This document shows, one piece after another, positions 58,915-64,000 of a DNA stretch of 64,000 nucleotides; the first letter of the stretch is position 1; every line of letters starts with the position of its first letter. This DNA comes from CAXRDE01 sp964229355 (GTDB lineage Bacteria; Cyanobacteriota; Sericytochromatia; UBA7694). The DNA is taken from positions 186,001 through 250,000 of the forward strand of contig CAXRDE010000014.1 in the NCBI GenBank assembly GCA_964229355.1. The letters run 5' to 3'. Under the pieces are notes generated by a model, which worked only from the letters and a program-made list of their open reading frames with translations, made no database searches and was not told where the DNA came from. Made by a program: the position numbers and the translations under genes.

Positions 58915-60302
58915 TGAGAAAGCGAATTCCTTTGATGCCTCAACGCTCCCGTTTCATTTACCGTCGGGTTATGTTGTCCCTTCTCAGCATGGCTTTGCCT
59001 TTGATCTGGCCTGGCGTAGCACAAGCAGCAGTCACCGCACAGACCCTTCAACAAGCCTTTGAAGCATCCGATCAGGAGCGCCTCATCCCGTTGCAGTGCG
59101 AAAGTTCCACCACGCCTTCCCACTGGCACATTCATCAGGTGGAAATCTTAGACCAGCACGTGTATCAGGTGGTGAATGATTTTCAAAGCCGTGAGGACGT
59201 GGTCTGGGTAAAAGCGCGTTTGAAGATGAAAAGCGCGACGGGCACAGATTGTGAAAGCATTTACTACCTCAAGTACCGTCTGGATGATCCAGCCGCGGGA
59301 GACTTACCGGTCGCAAGCCGGCACCCCCAGGTCAAACGCTGGCGGTTTGGCCTGGATCAGCCCCCTCAAAATCCCCAGGAAGTTCTCGAGACCTTGCAAA
59401 AACGCCTTGCCATTCTGGCGCCCACCTTACAGCACCATGCCCATTGGCAGTGGACAGATGCTCAGCATGTGGTACTCACGGTCCCTTTTTACACGGCTGT
59501 GCCGGAGGCTTTCATAGAGCATTTACTGGAGCAGCACGCATTTCGCTTGAAAACACCCGCAGCACAAGGAGAGTGGCAAGACAGTGGTATCCACGCGCAA
59601 GATTTTGTGGATTTGCGCCTGGTGCGAGATTTTAATGCCCTTGATACCTTTGCCCTTGAGTTTAAAATGACTCCCATAGGTAAGCACAAGCTGGCCACAT
59701 TGACCCGGCAGCTTCAAAACCAGCCGCTGGGGATTTTTCTGAATGATCAATTGCTCATGGCCCCTGTGATTCAAGAACCCATTGTGGCAGGAGCGGGCAT
59801 CATCAACGGTATTGAAAACGATGACAAGCTTATGAACATTCACCGCGCCTTGCTTTTATCGCAACTGCCTTTGCCCGCGCTGGCGCTGAAAACACAGGAC
59901 ATTACCCAGTACCCTGTATCAATCCAAGATTTGGTTGCTCAGGATCCCGATCGTGTGACGGCGCTCAATCGCCCCCTCAGTGATGCAGAACAGGCTGTCA
60001 AAGCCAATATGCACACCTTGCAGACCGCTCTCGAAACCTACGCTATCGACCACGGCAAATACCCCCAGACGCTGAAGGAACTTCAAGAAGTAAACGCTGG
60101 CGAATATTGGAGAGACCTGATAAACCCCTATACTCAGGGCCAGGGTATTGGCCACGCAATCATTGAACAGGGGCAAGCCAAACCCGGCCAGGTGAGCTAT
60201 AAGGTCGCCCAGGATCACCAGAGCTATCGCCTTGCCGGCGAAGGAGAAAATGGCCCCCTCTTGATCAAAGGCAAGGTTTTTGTGCTGAGCAACAGCCTGT
60301 AG
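58914..60302 (+). CDS. Exported protein with SecD P1-head-like and pilin/GspG-like domains
   Basis: 462-aa protein, signal peptide ending GVAQA. Middle part (about 230-300) is like the periplasmic P1 head of SecD: GKHKLATLTRQLQNQPLGIF, then LLMAPVIQEPIVAGAGIING. The C-terminus (about 360-460) has KANMHTLQTALETYAIDHGK, then YPQTLKELQEV, a type II secretion pseudopilin (GspG) C-terminal pattern, without the prepilin helix. The first 200 residues are not recognised. No transmembrane helices apart from the signal. It starts on the previous stop (TGATG), so it is coupled to the effector-like gene. It could be an export-aiding or structural protein. Confidence 0.65.
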   Translation: MRKRIPLMPQRSRFIYRRVMLSLLSMALPLIWPGVAQAAVTAQTLQQAFEASDQERLIPLQCESSTTPSHWHIHQVEILDQHVYQVVNDFQSREDVVWVKARLKMKSATGTDCESIYYLKYRLDDPAAGDLPVASRHPQVKRWRFGLDQPPQNPQEVLETLQKRLAILAPTLQHHAHWQWTDAQHVVLTVPFYTAVPEAFIEHLLEQHAFRLKTPAAQGEWQDSGIHAQDFVDLRLVRDFNALDTFALEFKMTPIGKHKLATLTRQLQNQPLGIFLNDQLLMAPVIQEPIVAGAGIINGIENDDKLMNIHRALLLSQLPLPALALKTQDITQYPVSIQDLVAQDPDRVTALNRPLSDAEQAVKANMHTLQTALETYAIDHGKYPQTLKELQEVNAGEYWRDLINPYTQGQGIGHAIIEQGQAKPGQVSYKVAQDHQSYRLAGEGENGPLLIKGKVFVLSNSL

Positions 60303-60335
60303 CATCCAAAATATGTCCCGTGCTTTGATAAAGCC

Positions 60336-60767
60336 ATGCACGCTCTTTTTTTATTACAGGTCCTGTGTACGGCATTTATGACCGGTTTAATTTGGTTCGT
60401 TCAGGTGGTTCACTACCCGCTTTTTGCCCAGGTGGGGCCCACTGAATTTGGACCGTATCACCATGCCCATACCTTCTGGACGGGCACGGTGGTGATGGTG
60501 CCGATGGTGATTGAAGCCCTGATTTCAGCCACCTTGCTCTGGCAACGCCCCGACTATATGAGCACCACCCTGGCCTGGCTGGGCTTTGGCGCGGTCGGGC
60601 TCATTTGGTTGTCGACAGGTCTGTTGCAGGTACCGCGCCACGATGTGCTGAGTCAGGGCTACGATGCAGGTGTCATTCACACCCTGGTGCTTAGCAATTG
60701 GCTGCGCACCGTCGCCTGGAGTTTTCGCAGTGGATTGTGCTTCTTTTGTCTCTGGAAAGCACTCTAG
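60336..60767 (+). CDS. DUF1772-like four-helix membrane protein
   Basis: 143-aa integral membrane protein with four helices: FLLQVLCTAFMTGLIWFVQV, VMVPMVIEALISATLLW, TTLAWLGFGAVGLIWLSTGL and LCFFCLWKAL. The C-terminal NWLRTVAWSFRS matches small membrane proteins of the DUF1772 type. Role unknown. It stands between the SecD-head gene and the next effector-like gene, and its own transcription is unclear. Confidence 0.65.
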   Translation: MHALFLLQVLCTAFMTGLIWFVQVVHYPLFAQVGPTEFGPYHHAHTFWTGTVVMVPMVIEALISATLLWQRPDYMSTTLAWLGFGAVGLIWLSTGLLQVPRHDVLSQGYDAGVIHTLVLSNWLRTVAWSFRSGLCFFCLWKAL

Positions 60768-60770
60768 ACT

Positions 60771-60798
60771 TTGACCTCAAAATCTGCTAGGGTAATGC
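60771..60798 (+). promoter_or_regulatory. Probable promoter of the effector-like gene at 60829
   Basis: TTGACC (60771-60776), 16 nt, TAATGC (60793-60798). The same -10 (TAATGC) is seen before the AI-2E gene. Confidence 0.4.
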
Positions 60799-60828
60799 TT
60801 GAGTTTCACGCACACGAGGGCTAGTTTT

Positions 60829-61944
60829 ATGAGTTCAATGGGTATTCAACGCTCCGGTTCTTTGACTTCATTGCCCGGTACCCCACCCGCGCAGCAGACC
60901 CGCTCCAGTCAGGCCATACGCACGGCACCCCCGACAGTCACTGCAGGGCCGTCTGCACAGGTTCAACGCCAGGTACAAACCAGTCGTGCCCAAACCGCAC
61001 AACAATTGGCCGGCCCCGAAACCGCACAGGCGGTCGCCCAGGCCATTGATGCCACCCCGGCCCCGACCTTACAAGCCAACGCCCTGCATTATGCCAGCGT
61101 GCTGCAAAACAGCCCCCTGACCCAGGGGCTCGTCACCACCACCCAGACCGTTGTCAACACCGGTGCCCAACTGCATGACGGTGTCGAAAAAATGAGTGAA
61201 CGGATGGACGCCGCTGGCGTTGCCGAACCCCTCAGCGATATCGTGGACTCCCTCACCGAAAAGTTTGAAATGGGTGAAACGGAAATTCCCACCGTAGAAG
61301 CCGCGGCCTTTGAGCGGCTGACCGGTATTTCCACCGAAAGCATTGGCAGCCTCAAAGAAATGGTGGAAACCGGCAAGCAAGCCTTGCAGGTGGCCAAAAC
61401 GGCCCAGTGTCTGAATGCTGCTTACCAGAGCTATGGCACCCCCGAATTCAGCGGCAAGGTGCAAGAACTGGCCAGCGTCAGCTATGCCACCCTGGGCGGC
61501 GAATCCACGGTCGAATTACACAGTAAAGTCTCGGCCTTTTGTGAAAAATGCGACCTGGACAGCGGCAAAGAAATGATGAGTGCTCTGGCCAAATTCAGTA
61601 CCGACGATAGCTTTGTGGCCACCACCCAACGCAGCATGTTGTCCTGGGCCTCGGGCTCAGGGGTAAGCGGAGCCGTGGGCCAGGCCATGCCGCTCTTAAG
61701 CTTTGGCGCGGCAGCCATCGATACCGGCATGGCCGCCAAAACAGGCTATGACTGGTGGCAGGGCAAAGCCAGCGGCACCGAGCTGTGCAAAAGCTCCATT
61801 ACGGCTCTGGGCTCTGTGGCAGGCGCCACCGTGGCGCCGGTGGTGGGTCCGCTGGCCGCTTCCGCGCTGAATTACGGCATCGACGCCGCCAGTTCCGCTT
61901 ATACCAGTGTATCTAACTGGTGGTATGGTACCGCCACCGCATGA
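60829..61944 (+). CDS. Effector-like protein, 371 aa
   Basis: 371-aa protein, no signal peptide. The frame opens at 60799; the ATG at 60829 with GAGGG 8 nt upstream is the start. Residues 1-60 are low-complexity and rich in Ser, Thr, Pro and Gln (SLTSLPGTPPAQQTRSSQA). The middle is helical and acidic (VEKMSERMDAAGVAEPLSDI). The C-terminal 120 residues contain Gly/Ala-rich, membrane-prone segments (SGSGVSGAVGQAMPLLSFGA, VAGATVAPVVGPLAASALNY). Its stop overlaps the start of the trigger-factor-like gene (ATGA), so the two proteins are made together. Likely cargo of a dedicated chaperone. Confidence 0.65.
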   Translation: MSSMGIQRSGSLTSLPGTPPAQQTRSSQAIRTAPPTVTAGPSAQVQRQVQTSRAQTAQQLAGPETAQAVAQAIDATPAPTLQANALHYASVLQNSPLTQGLVTTTQTVVNTGAQLHDGVEKMSERMDAAGVAEPLSDIVDSLTEKFEMGETEIPTVEAAAFERLTGISTESIGSLKEMVETGKQALQVAKTAQCLNAAYQSYGTPEFSGKVQELASVSYATLGGESTVELHSKVSAFCEKCDLDSGKEMMSALAKFSTDDSFVATTQRSMLSWASGSGVSGAVGQAMPLLSFGAAAIDTGMAAKTGYDWWQGKASGTELCKSSITALGSVAGATVAPVVGPLAASALNYGIDAASSAYTSVSNWWYGTATA

Positions 61945-63164
61945 TCAAAAAATACCCGCAACGTATCGTGCAGCAAGACGCCCAGGGCATTGTATTGCAT
62001 CTGAATATTCCCAGACTGGATCTACCTGCCATTGACGAAATGGGCTTTTTTCAAGGGGTTTGCCAACACGCCTTAAGCGCACAGGGGTGGATACCCCAGG
62101 ACACACCGAAACTGAGCGTGGTGCGCCGCAGCGATAGCCACCTGGTGTTGGCCTGTGCTTTTACCCCCTTGCCCCCGGTGCGTTTGCCCGCCACACTCTC
62201 AGTAACGATCGAAGCCCCACCCATGCAGACACCGCAGCCCGAAGCGCTCATGGCGGAGCTTGAAGCCCTGCAAGTTCGCTGGGGTAAAACCACAGCGGTC
62301 AACCGTACCATTCAAACGGGAGACATGGTGTGTATTGACGCCGTGGGACTGTGTGAGGGCGAACTGGTCCCGCTGAGCATTCAGCAGGGCTTTTGGCTCA
62401 GCATTCAAGACAAAAACGGCCCGCTGGCCACGGGTTTAAGGGGAGCGCAGGTGGGAGAACAACGCCGCATTGCCTATGCTTTGCCTGAAGATTACCCCAC
62501 CGCCCATTGGCGCGGGGCCGCTGCGGTGTACGTGGTACGGGTGCGAGAGGTACAGGCTCTACAGGTGCCCGTGGTCAGCGACTTAGCCCGTCTGTGCGAC
62601 CTGCCGGGCGTGCATAACGAAGAAACCCTCTTTGCGGCCCTGCACGAGATCCAGCGCGAAGCCCTTCACGTCCAATGGCACACCCACCTGCGTCAGCGGA
62701 TTCTGGATACCTTGCTCAAAGAGACGATTTTAAAAGTCCCCACCGCCTGGATCGAAGAGCAACTCACGGCCCTGTGGGCAGAGAGCGATGGACGGAAGCG
62801 TGACGCGATTTTGTCTACGCTTGCTCTGGAACCTGCAGAACAGGCAGCGCTCAAAAACGGGTTTAGCAGTTGGCAAAAGCATCCGCATCTCAGTGCCAAA
62901 GTGCACCAGGATCTGGCTTACCAGCTGCTCTTGCAAGCGGTGGTACACCAGCAAAAGCTTGCCCTGAGCGATGCCCACATTGAAGCCGCGCTAGAACGGT
63001 CAGGACAACCCCTAAATCTGTCTTCAGACCAGGTTTGGCAACAGCTAGTACAAGCGCAGAGCGCCCAGCAGTTTTTGAACCAGTTAACCCTGGATCTCGC
63101 GGAGCGTTATCTGGTCAAACAGGCTCAGATTCGCCACGGCGAGACCCTGCTACAATCGGCCTAA
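61941..63164 (+). CDS. Divergent trigger-factor-like chaperone
   Basis: 407-aa protein laid out like trigger factor. The N-terminal domain lacks the strict ribosome-binding signature (GFRxxKxP) of trigger factor. A PPIase-like FKBP fold (about 130-215) holds TGDMVCIDAVGLCEGEL, LATGLRGAQVGEQRRIAYAL. The C-terminal helical chaperone arms contain PTAWIEEQLTALWAESDGR and VHQDLAYQLLLQAVVHQQ. The start overlaps the effector-like gene stop (ATGA), so it is co-translated. Its role may be to keep that protein export-competent, as a substrate-specific chaperone. A housekeeping copy of tig would be expected elsewhere. Confidence 0.75.
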   Translation: MIKKYPQRIVQQDAQGIVLHLNIPRLDLPAIDEMGFFQGVCQHALSAQGWIPQDTPKLSVVRRSDSHLVLACAFTPLPPVRLPATLSVTIEAPPMQTPQPEALMAELEALQVRWGKTTAVNRTIQTGDMVCIDAVGLCEGELVPLSIQQGFWLSIQDKNGPLATGLRGAQVGEQRRIAYALPEDYPTAHWRGAAAVYVVRVREVQALQVPVVSDLARLCDLPGVHNEETLFAALHEIQREALHVQWHTHLRQRILDTLLKETILKVPTAWIEEQLTALWAESDGRKRDAILSTLALEPAEQAALKNGFSSWQKHPHLSAKVHQDLAYQLLLQAVVHQQKLALSDAHIEAALERSGQPLNLSSDQVWQQLVQAQSAQQFLNQLTLDLAERYLVKQAQIRHGETLLQSA

Positions 63165-63177
63165 TGTTACCTTAGCC

Positions 63178-64000
63178 ATGAAAGAAGATCCGTTTTTTAA
63201 CCCTGAAGCTGAAGCCATCGACGATACCGCCACCCTGATGTCCAGTACCGTCTCAGCTGTGCATGCCCCGCTTGTGGAGCAGGATCAGACCCCGTCAGTT
63301 CAAAGCCCTCCCCTGCAGCGTTACCAGACCCACGAGGTGCTAGCCCAGGGGGCCATGGGCCGTATTTTATTGGCTCAGGATCGTTTTTTATCGCGGCGGG
63401 TGGCCTTCAAAGAAGTACGTCATGAATTAAGAGACCAGGCACACATCCTCAACGGGTTTCTGACCGAAGCGCAAATTACCGCACAACTGGAGCATCCCGG
63501 CGTGATTCCCATTTACACCATGGAGCAACACGCCGACGAGAGCCTGGCTTATACCATGAAGCTGGTGCACGGCACCACCCTGAAAGCCGAAATTGAGCAG
63601 CTCAAAAGCGATCTGGATCAAGGGCTGAGTACCGCCGCCTGGCAACAGCGATACCGGCGTTTGCTGGAGTGGTTTTTGGTGGTCTGCGACACGGTGGACT
63701 ATGCCCACCACAAAGGCATTGTGCATCGGGATCTCAAACCCAGCAATATTATGATCGGGGCCTATAACGAGGTGTACGTACTCGACTGGGGCATTGCCAG
63801 CTTGCAAAGCGAGGCCTCAAGCGAACGCCCGGAAACCATCCAGTTGAGTGTCCAGGCGCAGCAGGCGCCCACAAACCAGATTACGGGCACCCCGCGCTAT
63901 ATGTCCCCCGAGCAAGCCTATGGCCGCCCGGAAGCGCTGCGGCCCACCAGTGATCTCTTTAGCCTCGGGCTCATTTTGTATGAACTGAGCTTTTTAAAAC
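63178..64000 (+). CDS. Serine/threonine protein kinase (3' end outside window)
   Basis: PknB-type kinase, first 274 residues. An N-terminal 55-residue disordered segment (EAEAIDDTATLMSSTVSAVH) is followed by the kinase domain. Gly-loop LAQGAMGRILLAQD, catalytic Lys in RRVAFKEVRHE, Glu in FLTEAQIT, catalytic loop VHRDLKPSNIMIG. The metal-binding DFG is DWG (VLDWGIAS), and the APE is SPE in GTPRYMSPEQ. Both changes are common in active Pkn kinases. No SD is visible; the gene lies 13 nt after the trigger-factor-like gene and is probably in its operon. Membrane part lies past the window edge. Confidence 0.9.
   Translation, partial: MKEDPFFNPEAEAIDDTATLMSSTVSAVHAPLVEQDQTPSVQSPPLQRYQTHEVLAQGAMGRILLAQDRFLSRRVAFKEVRHELRDQAHILNGFLTEAQITAQLEHPGVIPIYTMEQHADESLAYTMKLVHGTTLKAEIEQLKSDLDQGLSTAAWQQRYRRLLEWFLVVCDTVDYAHHKGIVHRDLKPSNIMIGAYNEVYVLDWGIASLQSEASSERPETIQLSVQAQQAPTNQITGTPRYMSPEQAYGRPEALRPTSDLFSLGLILYELSFLK

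Overview
This 64 kb window comes from a bacterium with a Gram-negative (diderm) envelope. The evidence is many signal-peptidase-II lipoproteins, several predicted outer-membrane beta-barrels that end in an aromatic residue, a large Pmp-like beta-helix lipoprotein and a 7TM-DISM histidine kinase. Most of it has moderate-to-high GC, while about 19.5-29.8 kb is visibly AT-richer. I cannot name the taxon from sequence alone. The mix of families, and the cyanobacterial look of the IS1341-type element end, would fit a deep-branching, non-model diderm.

Layout. 0-10 kb: the end of an LdhA-type dehydrogenase, a Nudix hydrolase, an amidohydrolase lipoprotein, EttA with a DUF3565 gene, a REC-GGDEF-like regulator with a degenerate active site, tRNA-Leu(UAG), CorA, an operon of two paralogous lipoproteins around a beta-barrel, and a TPR lipoprotein. 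10-19.5 kb: a REC-DUF3369 regulator in one operon with a 939-aa effector-like protein, a zinc-ribbon mini-gene with its own promoter and terminator, a methyltransferase, lipocalin, ApbE, an SGNH hydrolase, and a TetR/aldo-keto reductase pair with visible operators. 19.5-29.8 kb is an accessory region. It holds hairpin and direct repeats, an IS3-family remnant that splits an EF-hand/HExxH gene, a PIN-domain toxin-antitoxin pair between direct repeats, a truncated TetR gene, an alpha/beta hydrolase broken by one stop codon, another broken gene, and small secreted, membrane or lipoprotein genes. 29.8-43 kb: J-domain protein, VOC protein, AI-2E transporter, M14 carboxypeptidase, a 616-aa protein with a C80-like cysteine protease domain, a LysR/alcohol dehydrogenase pair, and a sensor kinase followed by two atypical response regulators. 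43-49 kb: the Pmp-like protein and a tnpB-only IS200/IS605 element whose tnpB is broken by two short palindromic insertions. 49-56 kb: a tight co-directional metabolic cluster (Ldh2 remnant, D-hydroxyacid dehydrogenase, TIM-barrel C-C lyase, two-subunit fumarase-type hydratase, U32-like protein, ATP-grasp ligase), then a double-ACT protein and peptide deformylase. 56-64 kb: MarR/Old Yellow Enzyme with shared operators, more effector-like proteins, a SecD-head/pilin-like fusion, a divergent trigger factor and a Ser/Thr kinase cut by the window edge.

Two themes stand out. First, at least six scattered genes encode signal-peptide-less proteins with a Ser/Thr/Pro/Gln-rich N-terminus, several with Gly/Ala-rich hydrophobic segments and one with a C80-like protease. 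One of them overlaps a trigger-factor-like chaperone gene. Together they look like a set of cargo or effector proteins for a secretion or injection machine that is not in this window. Second, the 49-55 kb cluster looks like a pathway for a small molecule that I cannot match to a known one.
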